Assembly (NCBI GenBank): GCA_017607445.1
Contig: JAEVHH010000004.1
Span: 3,224,001 to 3,288,000, forward strand
Length of the DNA stretch: 64,000 nucleotides
Source: Histoplasma ohiense
Lineage: Eukaryota > Ascomycota > Eurotiomycetes > Onygenales > Ajellomycetaceae
Direction: 5' to 3'
In this document: positions 21,766 through 34,277 of the stretch, one piece after another
Position numbering within the stretch: the first letter of the stretch is position 1
Layout: each line of letters begins with the position of its first letter
Notes under the pieces: generated by a model
What the model was told of the DNA's origin: nothing
Databases searched by the model: none
Seen by the model: the letters and a program-made list of their open reading frames with translations, nothing else
Program-made: the position numbers and the translations under genes

Positions 21766-24700
21766 ATGGCGGGCTTAGATGCCGTTCTGACTCCAACAAA
21801 TGGCCAGAAGAATGGTCATGTGAATGGTAAACTGAAGGATGCACCCCTCCCCTTCGCGAAACGCAGCAAAGGGCGCCGCGTCGAACGACAGGAAATTGAG
21901 GATACATTCGCAAAGTATTCGGAATTCAGCGGCGACCATTCCCGCATGAAGAAAGATGGAACCAGCAGCAAATTTCAAGAAGTGAGGTGGATGGGCTGGA
22001 AGGGCGTCCGGACCCTGTTGGAGGTGGTAAAGAGCAAAACTTCTGGCAAACTTGTCGACGATAGGGACTACCTCATGGAGCGAATTATTCAAGTATGGTC
22101 AAGCCGATGAACTCAGTAAAAGCCAGAGACTTACTTCTTTCTGCCTACTTAGCTTGTGGCCAATCTCCCTCCAGAATCATCAGCGCGAGAACAGCTCACC
22201 AAGACTTTTGTTAAATCACTCTGGGTCTCTCTTCCTCATCCACCCCTCGCGTAAGAATCCTTTGTGCTGTGAAACGCCTGCGTTTCATTAACGTATTTCC
22301 CTTTTAGATATCTCGGCGACGAGTATCGCTACAGAGCCGCCGATGGATCGAACAACAACCCAATGTTTCCCCGACTGGGAGCCGCCAACACACCCTACGC
22401 GCGTTCCGTCAGACCTATCACTATCCAGCCTGCGGCACTTCCAGACCCGGGTTTGATCTTCGATAGTCTTTTCGCTCGCCAGGAATTTAAGCCTCACCCC
22501 ACTGGGGTCTCTAGCGTATTTTTCAATTGGGCATCGTTGATAATTCACGGTAATATTGCGTTGTGCGATCTTCATTTGGAACCCGCTAACTGGTTTGAAA
22601 GACCTTTTCCAGACCGATCCGAGGAATCAGCACATCTCACAAACTTCTTCGTATCTTGATCTTTCCACACTCTATGGAGATAATCAAGATGACCAAAACC
22701 AAATACGTACCTTCAAGGATGGGAAACTCAAAGCCGATACATTTTCGGATCCTAGACTTCTCGCACTCCCACCTGCTTGCAGCGTTATTTTGGTCCTGCT
22801 GAACCGGTAAGTAAATTGGATACTCGCTGCTCATCCAATCGCTTTGTTTATTAAACTTCCTGGATTTGGTCTATCAACCTAGTTCAAAGGCTGACCTTTT
22901 TCCCCAGATTCCACAACTATGTTGTCGAACAGCTAGCACAGATAAACGAGAATGGCCGGTTCACTAAACCCCATGCTAACCTGCCACCAGATCAATCGGC
23001 AAAGGCATGGGTTAAATATGATAATGACTTGTTCCAGACCGGGCGGCTGTAAGTTTATTCAGATGGTTAACCTTATTCATACCTAATATGAGAATAGTAT
23101 AACTTGTGGCCTCTACATAAATATCACACTGTACGATTATGTACGAACCATAATCAACCTTACACGGAGCAACACGACCTGGAGTTTGGTACGCAATACG
23201 CTTTCGCAACGTGGAACATATGCTAACTTTTCTTCAGGACCCAAGAATTGACACGAAGAAAGATGCTGCTCCGGAATCTGCGGAAAGCGGCGTTGGTAAC
23301 CAGGTATCTTTCGAGTTTAACCTTGCTTATCGTTGGCATTCATGTATCGGCCAACTTGATGAGAAATGGATCAACGATATCTACCACGATCTTTTTGGCA
23401 AAAGCGGGGAAGATATTTCTATGCCAGAGCTGATGGTTGGAATGGGAAAATGGAAACAAAAGCTTCCTGAAGACCCTTCTAAGAGGACATTTGCCAAGCT
23501 AAAGCGGCAAGCAGATGGACGGTTTAGGGATGAAGATCTGGCTAGAATTATAACCGAAGCGACTGAGGAAGTTGCAGGTGAGTGTACTCACAAGCTTTAA
23601 TTCGAATTTGTCTAAGGAGATTATAGGAACATTCGGTCCACGTAACGTTCCCAAGGCCCTCCGAGCAGTCGAAATACTTGGAATTCAGCAGGCGCGGAAA
23701 TTCGGCTGTGGCACTTTGAATGAGTTCCGGAAGTTCTTCGGCTTAAAGGAGTATGAATCGTTTGAGGAAATCAACTCTGACCCTGAAATAGCCGGCCAGC
23801 TTCGGAATTTATACGAGCACCCTGATTATGTTGAGCTTTATCCAGGCATTGTTTCAGAGGAGCCAAAGATTCCTATGGTCCCTGGAGCTGGGATTTGTCC
23901 AACCTATACTATCTCGAGAGCAGTTCTTTCAGACGCAGTAGCACTTGTGCGTGGTGACCGATTCTACACCGTATGTCATCTCAGTTTCGTTTATTAACTC
24001 CTTATTACTGGTATTGTGACTGCAAACCACAACTAACATATCCTTTATAGAGCGACTACAATGCCAAAAATTTGACAAACTGGGGATATACAGAGACTCA
24101 CTATGATCTTAGCATCAACCAGGGGTGTATGTTCTACAAGCTGATGCTACGCGCTCTTCCAAATTATGTCAAGCCCGACTCCATCTACGCACACTATCCC
24201 ATGACGATTCCCAGCGTAAACAAGGAAATTTTTGCCAAGCTGGGCCGACAGAGTCATTTTTCTTGGGATCGCCCTGCGTTGTTGTCCCCTCGAATTGACC
24301 TCACTTCCTACAATGGAGCAAAAACAATTCTTCAGAACGCTAAAGATTTCCGAGTCACTTGGGAGGCGTCCCTCGGTTCACATCTTGCAAGTCAGGGCTT
24401 CAATGAGTCACAAGCTAAAGTCATAGATGAAATCTTCGCTCAAGACTCGTGGCGCGAGGAAGTCAAGCAATTCTATCAGGATATCACTAAAAAATTGCTG
24501 AAGCGGAACTCAGTGAAAATCGCTGGAATTAACCAGATTGATATCACCCGGGAGTACGACCACCAGACCCCCTACTCAAAAGAGCCATTGAACTAATTAA
24601 TTTCCAGTCTCGGTAATCTCACGCATGTGCACTTCGCTGCAAGTACTTTTAATCTTCCAATCAAAACAAAGGATAACTCAAAGGGAGTATTCACCGACCA

Positions 24701-25844
24701 TGAAATGTTCATGGTAATGCTGGCGGCATTCACCAGTGTATTCTCTGATGTAGACCCCACAAAATCTTTCCCCCTGCGACAGGTGGCTCGTGAAGTGGGT
24801 GAACAGTTTGGTCAGGTTGTAGAGTCATACGTCAAATCTATCAAAGCGTTTAACCCGTTCTCTAGTATTATTGATAGGTTCCAGAAGGATGGCAACACAT
24901 TGGCCAAGTTCGGTGCGGACGCAACTCGCAGGCTTCTAAAAGCCGGCCTCAGCGTTCCACAGGTGGCTTTGTCGTATATTCTTCCCATTATCTGCACAGC
25001 AGTTCCGAGTCAGGCCCAGGCTGTGAGTGTTTTCGCTGCTCATTTTGGAAAGCATGAACTAACTTCTATTAAGTTTACTCAAATCATCGGCTATTACTTG
25101 TCAGATGAGGGCAAAATACACCTCCCTGATATCAACAGCCTTGCAAAGGAGGATTCCTTAGAATCCGACACGAAACTTCTGCATTATTGTATGGAGGGGC
25201 TTCGACTTAACGGGTCATTCAGTTCCTATCGCGATTCAAATGCAAACATTCTCATCAATGATGGTGGTCGTGAAGTTTCCATCAACGATGGAGATAAAGT
25301 CTTCGTGAGCATGGTAAAAATCTTACTTTTGCCACCCTGCTTAAATTTTTAACCCATACATCTCTAAAAACCTCGTGTAACTCGTGCTGACTTTTAATTC
25401 TAAAGATTTCTTCTGCTAGGGACCCCAACATATTCCCAAGGCCTGACGAAGTCGTTCTTGACAGACCTCTGGAATCCTATATCCATTACACTGATGGCGC
25501 TTTTACCTGTTTCGGAAGAGACGCACAGATGGTGGCGCTATCCTCCATGTTGCGTGTAGTTGGGCGTCTAGATAACCTACGCCCTGCGCCGGGCCCTCAA
25601 GGCCAACTGGCGAAAATTAGCCGTCCTGACGGACATTTCGCTTACATGCGAGAAGACTGGGGTGGCTACTCGGCGCTCCCAATGAGTAAGTTTTGTCCCT
25701 ATTTCGTTTCTTCCTTCCGTTCTCGTTCTTCACCTCGCTAGATATCATTTTAAGTAAAATTTTGTGGCTGATTAATAACTTCCTCCTTTCTTTTTATCCT
25801 CCATTGCAGCTCTGAAAGTCCACTACGACGGTGAGCTTCGGTAA
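21766..25844 (+). CDS. psi-producing oxygenase-like fatty acid dioxygenase / P450 fusion
   Basis: Twelve exons encode about 1103 residues: 21766-22092, 22153-22250, 22308-22549, 22602-22806, 22908-23048, 23098-23188, 23238-23577, 23627-23970, 24051-24553, 24608-25313, 25406-25685, 25810-25844. All phases agree and no stop or frameshift is present. The N-terminal heme-peroxidase domain has distal His222 (LIIH-DLFQTDP), catalytic Tyr399 and proximal His402 (LAYRWHS). The C-terminal P450 domain has a K-helix EGLR and heme-ligand Cys1034 (AFTCFGRDAQ). Ppo enzymes oxygenate linoleic and oleic acid to oxylipins that balance sexual and asexual sporulation. The ANXXQ isomerase motif reads PSQAQ at 897-901, so the product may differ from PpoA. 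Confidence 0.93.
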
Positions 25845-26379
25845 TTGTGCACGAGTATATATTGCATGGGACACACAGGCTCTGAATCCTACCTTCTCAC
25901 TGACTCTGTTTCAAGTTCTCTCTTAATTGTTCTCGGTTTATTTTCTTTTCTTCTATTCGTTTTCATAGCGTGGTGCTCCGTCAAGTTTGCCTGGCAACCT
26001 ACGGATTTAATTGTCGAGAAAGCGTGGAGCAAAGCTTTCGTTATACATATTATTTACATACAGTCTAATATTTTCGCGATAAATAACTACTATGCAACGT
26101 AAGTGAAGGCTAGCCACGAGAGGCTCATTATCTCACCGTCTGGTTGTAGACAAAATTGACATCCAGTGACCGGCCATAAATATCACCACAATCATGGTGC
26201 CTTTTATGGCAGAAAAGTAGTGGGGGTTGCCACACTTATGTCCTGATACAGTATCTTTCTCAGTGATTATTGGCTTGATATTAGTTACGACTATCAGTTC
26301 CAGGGTTGTTGACCAACTAGGTGCGCCCTGACCACCCGCTTATAATCCCTGTGATACTTGGGCCAGTCAGGCTTTATCA
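25845..26379. other. intergenic region before the amidase pseudogene
   Basis: AT-rich sequence of about 0.5 kb with short frames only. The 5' end of the pseudogene is uncertain and could lie in its last 100 bp. Confidence 0.45.
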
Positions 26380-28133
26380 GCGGACAACCTGGAAACTCTA
26401 GACCTGCCGGTCAACTGCACAGTGTGTACCGGCTATATCCTGACACAGCGGGAGCATTCACGAGTGCCACAATTCAGTCACCAAATGATCCATATCTGTA
26501 AGTGTAGTTAGTTACTAGTACCCGATGATCTAGAACTTTGTTGACGGGTTTTAATAGCTACAATTCGTTCAATGTGTCTGTGTTTACGGAAGAGCACCCC
26601 TTAACATTGACCATCGGTGTTCCTTCCCGCTTATATTTCACACGCACCCAGGAAAAGCCGTTGGCCGGACTGCGAATCGCGGTCAAGGACACACAAGATG
26701 TGCGGGGGATCAAAACCACTGGATCATCGCGTGCATATGCTCGACTCTATGGGCCACGAGATAAAAGTGCCACTGTAGTTCAACGCTTGCTGGATCGTGG
26801 TGCCATTGTGATTGGAAAATTGTGAAGTCCACTCAGTTTGGTGAGAGTGAGTGGGCTACAGCGGACTGGGTTGACTACCATGCCCCGTGGAATCCTCGAG
26901 CAGATGGATATCAAACTCCAAGTGCAAGCAGCTCCGGCAGCGGTGAGGCGGTGGCTACCTATAACTGGCTAGATTTATCTACTGGTACAGACTGTCAGTG
27001 ATGTTCCGTCTATTAGCCCTAAATGTGGGAATTAATATCTTACTGAATAAGCACAATAGGCAGTGGTAGTGTTCGGGATCCAGCTGCTATTCACGGACTG
27101 TTCGCAATCAGACCGTCTACAGATGCAATTGACAACAAAGGCGTCATCCCATTCTCCAGGCATATTCACGAGAAATATGGAAACTCTTACAACTGCGTCA
27201 TCAGTTCTTTATAATCAACATGCAGAGATCCCTTCTTGTTCAAGGTAAGATAATTGAAGAACATGTTTGAATGTTTCTGCTCACGGTCCAACAGAAGCCC
27301 AAACACATTATATACCTTAGCGAATACTGGCCAGTTGACGATAAGGCGAGTTCATCTGTGTTTGAAAGTGTTATCGGAAAGCTCGAAAATGCAATTGGCA
27401 CAAAACTAACCAACCTCAGCCTGAGCCAACTCTGGGCAGAAACAAACCCAGTTGGAACAGCTGTCTCTATCGATGATTACTTCAGAACGACCTTTGTTTC
27501 TGCATCTGCTCCTGATCAATGGAACATGCTCAAGAGCTTCCACTCGGAATATAACAGGATTTTTGGTCATTCTCCTACACCAAATCCCCAACTTCAATGG
27601 AAAATGTGGTTTGCCTTATTTCCTTTATCGACTAATTACCCGTGGCTATATGCTAACACTCTAAAGGGAATTTTTGCCAAAGCAGACACTGGAGATGCAG
27701 AAACAGGGAGAAAAAGAGGTTGGAGTCTTCCGCTCCTGGTTTGAAAAATATGAAATGCTGGCAGATGAAAACGGCTGCTCTGAAAGCTTCTTGGTCCTGC
27801 CATGGACCCAAGGGCAACCGAGCTTTAGAGATGAATATCGAGAGTAACCATTCTAATTGTGACTCTCGTATTATCCGCTGATTGGCCCGCAGGCGCCCAT
27901 CTTGGGCTGGTGAAGGCTGGTTTTTCTATTTCATTTCGCTTTACGCAGGAGCCCCCGAAGTCATATTACCTGGTAGGCCACACTTGATTTTCACCAGTTC
28001 TTGTCCAGCAACTAATTATGCGATAGTTGGTCAAACGCCCTATCACTCTCGAGTGACAAAGAAGGAGGAGTGGCTCCCTGTGGCCATTGAACTCGTTGGT
28101 GCTAGAGGTACAGACGCGGCATTTACCTCATAA
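26380..28133 (+). pseudogene. amidase-signature family gene broken by three frameshifts
   Basis: The translated pieces follow the fungal amidase order. VYRLYPDTAGAF comes first, then a lysine segment (LAGLRIAVKDTQDVRG), SASSSGSGEAVA with the nucleophile region STGTDCSGSVRDPAA, GIFTRNMETLTTASSVLY and a C-terminal VGQTPYHSRVTKKEEWLP. Introns with good ends lie near 26502-26556, 26993-27060, 27245-27293, 27847-27892 and 27975-28027, and splice phases still match across them. The frame is lost at three sites: about 26820 (two extra bases before KSTQFGE), about 27157 (missing codons between VIPFS and GIF) and about 27690. Catalytic residues are otherwise kept, so inactivation looks recent; assembly error is the alternative. 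The N-terminus is not resolved. Confidence 0.78.
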
Positions 28134-29063
28134 AAGATACCATGAAATCCGCGAACATCTCACAAACGGTAGACGTCGGACGTACCGCTTTTAAATTAAA
28201 TGCGTACGAGACAAACGATGCTGTCGAAGATTCCACGGTCCAAATACACCAGAATCAAAATATCTTATCCGGGGAGTTTTCTCTAGGATCAAATAGCTAG
28301 GGCTGTTTGTTTTGGACATGTCAATGGTTTTGGAGCGTGACTCGTCTCTATTTTGCAAAACATCGGCGTCCGGGTGGCTTTCATTGTATGGGATGGTGAA
28401 TCTTTGTCTATCTACAGATAATTATTGGTATATTTCACCGTTTAGTCCATGGATGGCAATGACCAAATAGACCATCCAGATTGCGGGGCAGCATCAAATT
28501 CCACGATGTGACTAGACAAAAACAGCTGTATCGGGGGGTGTTTACACAACATATCGATCCAAGGATCCGATCTCAACCATTACTAGATTTTCCCAGACAA
28601 GGTAATTGTATTTGGCTCCCACCCCAATATGAGAGTTGAGACCTGCTGATTCGTTCTTTTTGATCGCCTCACTTAGATGCATGTGCCTCGATTCGGGTTC
28701 CCCAATTGGCCAGTCAGTGTACTTCACAGCCGACATGGTTTGTTCAGCTTTACGCTCGGTAAGTTAGTAGTTAGTTGCCTGATGTGGCCCGACATGCATC
28801 GTGGGAACCCCGCTGTGAAGTTTCAACTACAGCCTTATATTCTCAATTTCCAAATTTTCTACCAGCCGAATATGTAGAGTGCTCCTAATCCGAAAATGTC
28901 ACATTTTTTTAATCCTTTATTAATTATAGCAATGTTCTCCTCCCCTCACCTCCATTATTTCCATCTACATTGCACGTCATGAGATTTAATCTTTTTTCTC
29001 GGTTTATATTGCGATGCTGCATTCTTCGAATCTAAATTTGAAAGTACAACTCCATCATTCAGA
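28134..29063. other. intergenic region, no feature recognised
   Basis: Roughly 0.9 kb, AT-rich, between the amidase pseudogene and the PNP fragment. Frames are short and unrelated to known families. Confidence 0.5.
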
Positions 29064-29492
29064 ATGGCTTCGGACCGTTCCCCAGCTGCAATTGACTACA
29101 CAATAGGGTGGATCTGTTCACTTGCAGATGAACTGGTAGTGGCGGAAGCGATGCTAGACGAGCGTTATTCATGCCCCCTGCAGTCACCCAGCGACTATGA
29201 TATATACACAGTCGGCCGAGTCGCAACGTACAACATTGTCGTCGCATGTCTTCCGGCCGGTTTATATGGCACATCATCAGCAACAAGAGTGGCCGAACAA
29301 ATGCAATGCACCTTCCCAGCCCTTAAATTTACTCTCGTGGTGGGAATCGGGGGAGGAGCTCCAAGTGGTGACCATGATATCCGACTTAAGGATGTTATAG
29401 TTAGTCAACACGTTGATGGACATGGTGGCGTCATGCACTACCGGTTCGAAAAGATAGTCGACGGCAGGGGATTCCAATGCACAGGCTTTTGA
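29064..29492 (+). pseudogene. truncated purine-nucleoside-phosphorylase-like (PNP_UDP) fragment
   Basis: A 142-residue frame resembles the N-terminal half of the nucleoside-phosphorylase-like domain found in many fungal NLR-type (NACHT or ankyrin) proteins. DYTIGWICSLADELVVAEAMLDE comes first in two pieces, then LVVGIGGGAPSG and DIRLKDVIVSQ with HGGVMHYRFEKI. In the family a longer domain and usually a NACHT or repeat region follow. Here a TGA stops the frame after GFQCTGF, and the next 100 bp run into the 3' end of a converging gene with no recognisable continuation. I therefore read it as a truncated relic; a genuine short protein cannot be excluded. Similar genes take part in non-self recognition in some fungi. 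Confidence 0.65.
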
Positions 29493-29606
29493 AATACTCG
29501 GAATCTTTTAACGCAGACTTGCATAATCGAAGTACTCTATTCATCTTTACAGACCAACGATGTTGTTCTCCTAGGAAGCATGCAACGCTAGCAATGTCAC
29601 ATACTA

Positions 29607-32600
29607 TCACCACTCCAGTACCCAGGCCTCACTCCACGCGTATCTTCCATTCATCAACTCTTTCAATTTAGTAACAGCCAAGACACGAGATGTGTGGTTA
29701 TACGCCACATGCTTGTCAGGGACTTCTTGGCCGTTGAACCTAACCCTACACGCAGGTGAACCAAAGGTCATTCCTAAAATAGTAATGTTATCAAGGTAGT
29801 TTGTATCTTGATACGTTCCATTGGAGACCGCATTGATGCTCCTTTTCTCTACTTTAAGATGCACCGATAAAGTTGATGCCGGCTCAACGCTTTCTCCATC
29901 GTCGATATATATCTGTCCATGTGCTCTGGATTTGCTGTCCAATGCGATAAGAAGAGACCATGGAGAATTTCGCGCTGCTCGCGTCGTTAGGGCCGGCTCT
30001 TGCATTGGAAGCACGCTTCCACCACGAACGTAGAGGGGGATGTGACCAAGTGGAGCATCAATGGTGGTGTTTTTTCCTGCTGCTGCTTTGAATTGAGTGC
30101 GCGTATACCAATCATACCAGATCTCGCCGTCAGCAACACCTGGGAAAACTCCGTTAACGGTCGTCGACCGGGGCTCCAGAGCCGGGATGATCATAAGGGA
30201 AGGACCTAGGAGGAATTGTCGATCAGCTGAGGCTAGACTTGGATCGTTGGGGAATTCCCAAGCCAAGGCTCTCATGACTGTTGAGCCCGTCGTGTGGGCT
30301 TGATGGAAGAGCGTATATATATATGGGAGCAAAGCGTATCGGATTGCCATGGCCGATTTGGTTGCCTTGATGACGGATGACCAGACATATGGCTCCTGCG
30401 AAATAGCCGAGAGGACGTTGTGGTTGCGGTAGAATGGGAAAAAAGCTGAAAGCTGCATCCACCGGTTGCACAGTTCCTCATCACTGTTGCCGTTGAACCC
30501 ACACGTATCGACGCCAAACATCGGGATACCGAAGAGCGAAAATGACAAGGCCTGTGGGATGGAGAAGAACATATGGGCCCAGCGGGATTGGTTGTCACCT
30601 CCCCAATGGCCAGCCCATTTCCCGCTTCCCGAGAAGGTCGATCGACCGATAATAAACGGTCGTTTATTTGGAGAGACCTGTAGGAGACCATGATATGTCG
30701 CGTTCAGAAGCTGATGGCCATAAAGATTGTGGATCTCATATTCCATGGTTCCGTCGGCATGTGTAGCATTTGGTGATACTGCGTGAACAGCCAGATCGCC
30801 CTGAACATGATTAATGACATACGGAGGATGGTTGACATCGCGAACTCCTGGAGTGGGGGTGGTGCGAAGATAATCTAGCGTGGTAGTTGTGGTCGGTGCT
30901 GCGATACCCGCCGTTTTCAGCACTTGCTGTCTGAAGGAAGCGGATGACGCAGACGCGGCTTCTGTGACTTTGGTAATATTGAAGCCCTCAGGGTAATCGT
31001 AAATAACATTGCCATGTTCTCCTGGCAGTTGGAAAGGCGGATGGACTGGGTTGAGGGTAAGGTTTCCCGAGCCACAGCTGCCAACACAGAAAGAAGAGAC
31101 TTCATTCATATCAACCCACATTCCGTCATATGGAACTTTGTTGAAGAAGTCTCTCAGCTCAGTTGACCACCATTCTTGGGAACCTGCAGCCAAAAAATCA
31201 GGGAACACGGTATATCCCGGCCATACGGCCCCGATATAAACGCTGCCATCCGGGTTCCGGAGAAATACATCAGAAGCGTTTCCTCTCTCGTACGGCTTAT
31301 ACCTATACAACTGCTGTCAATTAACAAAAGGAGTAATTATGGGATATTGTTGACATACGCATCACCGGAGTTTTCTGGATTAGGGATATAGATTGCTGCA
31401 TCAACGATTGGAATCCAGTGCAAGCCTTTTTGATGCAGGGTGGAGACAAATTTCTGCCCTTGTGGGATTGGATAATTTTCAGGATGGAACTCAAAATCGC
31501 GGTATCCCTTCATAAAATCGATATCAGACCTATGGTTTAAGAGTTAGCCTTACCCTTTCACACTGAGGATGATATAATTTATTCTCACCAAATGGTTTCA
31601 AGTGGAATTTCAAACTTCTCAAAGTTGGAAACAACATCTTCCAACTCTGTCCAACTTTTGTAGCCCCAACGGCACTGATGAAAACCGAAGGTATAATATT
31701 GCTGAAGTGCCGGGAGTCCAATTGTACTCAGTTGGAAACTCTTTGTCACCTCAGATTGAGATGGGCCCGAATAAAAGTACAGATCTATGCTCCCACCTAA
31801 AGTTCGCCAGGTAAGACTGTCAGGTTGAAGGAGAACTTCATGCCCATGGGCATTTCGGAGGAAAACTCCGTGAGAGTACGATACATATTTCCGCGAAGAA
31901 TCATGCTCATTGTCCGCAACAGGAACCAGCCTTTTATTATTCTGAACTTCGAAATATCGGGTATCGAGATAGAAAGGATGAGAGCCGTAAAGATTGCTGG
32001 TAACAACAACTGTCAAATCACCACGCTGAAAGTGCAAACATATATAGTAACGTACGTATCAATCGGGTCACCCACATCCGCCGCATAGATCGTAGCTGTG
32101 AAATTGTTTCCAAGTCGCAACCCATGGATGCGTTCGCCTAGCCCATACAGATTGTAACCAGCAGGCAACGAGCTAACAAACTCAACGAATTGATTTTCGA
32201 ACACTAAGACAGTTCCCGTCGTATCGAAAAGCACGTCGCCTGTACTCCTGCGAGTCACTTTAAACGAGAAGCTAGGCTCATTTGACCAGCTGAAGACAAG
32301 ATCTGTCTCGCCACTTCGAGGGTCTGAATGCGCCGCTGGCTTTGGCCTCGGCACCAAATGATCGGGAAGGATATAGTGAGATCGATTGGAGGAGGAAATA
32401 TGGGTTGGCACGATATTTACGTTTAGCCTGTCTTTGGATGAATACTCGACAGTAAGATTCAATTTATCCACATCTGTCCCATAGGCATTGCATGGCTTCC
32501 CGGAGAGGGACAACGTGGCACTGAAACCATGCGTTATTTCCTTGACATCGGACGCAAGATACCCCGGACAAACATCCTGTGCATTCACCGATTTGGGGTC

Positions 32601-32780
32601 TTTGATATTTGGAAGTAATAAGGCCCCTCGATCCGCGTTGGCTGGAATAGTGAATACGGGTTTGTTACTATCTGACGTGTTAGAGGTAGGGGCATATACC
32701 GGGAGTGGATGGTATCCATTGATTGCAACCGATACCAACAAGATGTTGGTCCACCAGCGAGCGATGCTGGAGTGTGCCAT
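29607..32780 (-). CDS. secreted GH31 alpha-glucosidase
   Basis: Four exons, 32780-32056, 31996-31589, 31529-31359 and 31302-29607, encode about 999 residues; an in-frame Met at 32822 would add 14. The chosen start begins a plausible signal peptide (ILLVSVAINGY). The family order is clear: YNLYGLGERIHG, NLYGSHPFYLDTRYF (across intron 1), GIP-type IPLETIWSDIDF (across intron 2) and IPIVDAAIYIPNPENSGDAY (across intron 3). The nucleophile region GMWVDMNEVSSFC is at about Asp499. The acid/base region GHWGGDNQSRW, the GIPMFGVDTCGF segment and FFPFYRNHN follow. GH31 alpha-glucosidases release glucose from maltose and starch fragments. Many NxS/T sites fit secretion. Introns of 56-59 nt match neighbouring genes. 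Confidence 0.93.
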
Positions 32781-33617
32781 GTTGAGCCACGCAATTTGGA
32801 AACTTTGTTGCCTCCAAATCACGTATCAATATCGAGGGATCTTACTGGACAGGTTGGTTTCGATTGGAAATATGAGAGACGGCCATTTTGCAAGGTTGCA
32901 GGCTGACTTCTTATATACATAAGGGAGTAAATTATTCCTCTGCTAGTGCCTGGCGACTTACCACTGTAGCATACCTCATACCCCTAAAGTCGAGAGCTGA
33001 ATCATATGCTGCTAGTGTCCAAACACCTTCGCAGAGTCGAGTGCATTTGCACAATCGAACGAGCGACGTTCGCCCGGGAGCTTACCAACGGGGAGATGCA
33101 TCGCGACGTAGGACGGACCAAGCTAGGTAACGGCTACTATGACCATCAGGCAATCTAAGAATGATTCCGGAATGCTAGATCCAATGATATTTGGATTGGA
33201 CGCGCAAACCAAGCTCAGAATTGGTGGATTTGACAGCGATCGGGAAAATACCGGGTTGCGGGGTTAGTTACTGGAGACAATAATTAGCTAGAGAGGATAA
33301 CGCAGCCGTTGCGCAGATCACTAGGCATAGTCGATAGATTCCAAGAAACGGGGAATGTGAGCTTTCATTCCTGCTAATCGGGGAAAGCCCCGTTGATGCT
33401 ATTCGCAAATGGCTCTCTATCTCTGAGTTCCTAATGGAGAACTTGAACTCGAGAGATAGGGCTACGAGAATCACGTGCGGAACGCCTTCACCGCCTTCTT
33501 CTTATGGCTATTGATCGAGTACCGAGTAGCCAAGGCAGAAGTTTCAATGATCTGCCAACTTCTCCTCTGATTGTTCCGCCTCTCCCATAGGCAACTGGAG
33601 AGGAGGATGTCGCAAGC
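32781..33617. other. divergent intergenic region between alpha-glucosidase and dynactin genes
   Basis: About 0.8 kb serving as 5' region for two genes on opposite strands. No additional coding region or repeat was recognised. Confidence 0.55.
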
Positions 33618-34277
33618 ATGCCTCCCAAGACTGTCAAGGGAGAATACATAGAAACCGTAATTCCCACCATCACCCACTTCTCCATAGCAAACTCCAGACC
33701 GCACGTCTAACTCCCTCAGGACACCGGAAACAAAGTATCTCGCCGGTCCCAGGTGCACGGGACCCAACACATCATTCTCGGCGGCAAGACCGTCATCCAA
33801 GCCGACGTGTGTATCCGCGGTGACTTGTTCCGCCAACAGTCTGAACAGCAAGTTTCCAGCTCCTCCAATCCAGCCCCAGCTAGCCCCGCGGTTGCCGTCT
33901 CAATTGGTCGCTACACATACCTCTCACGCTCCTGCCTGCTCCGCCCACCGTCGCGTCTACACCGTGGTGTGCACTCATTCTACCCGTTAAAGATTGGAGA
34001 CCATGTGTTTGTGGGGGAGAAAGCAGTGGTGGAGGCGGCCAGTGTGGGAAACCATGTGCATATTGGTAGAGAAGCGGTGATTGGGTCTATGGCCATTTTG
34101 AAAGATTTTGTTGTAGTGCTAGATGGCGCTGTGGTGCCACCGGGAATGGTGGTTCCGAGTTGGTGTGTCGTCGGAGGTAGGCCAGCTAGGGTTGTTGGGG
34201 AGATCGGAGAAGGCTATGGTGTTGAAGGGGGAGAAGGGGGCCTGGCGAGAGAGAGATACAGGAATGTCGGGAAATGA
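33618..34277 (+). CDS. dynactin subunit 5 (p25)
   Basis: Two exons, 33618-33656 and 33720-34277, encode 198 residues. The first exon reads MPPKTVKGEYIET and joins DTGNKVSRRSQVHGTQ, the characteristic p25 N-terminus. Hexapeptide-type left-handed beta-helix sequence follows (IILGGKTVIQADVCIRGD, HVFVGEKAVVEAASVGNHVH, IGREAVIGSMAILKDFVVV). The family ends in a PSWCVVGGRPARVVGEI block, also present. p25 sits at the pointed end of dynactin and links dynein to early endosomes in filamentous fungi (family knowledge). A Ser/Ala/Pro-rich insertion at about residues 53-66 is unusual relative to animal p25. The first intron is 63 nt. Confidence 0.92.

Noticed and set aside
26815..26830. First amidase frameshift explained as an intron
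   Set aside because: No donor/acceptor pair surrounds the two extra bases and the protein resumes immediately, so a frameshift is simpler.
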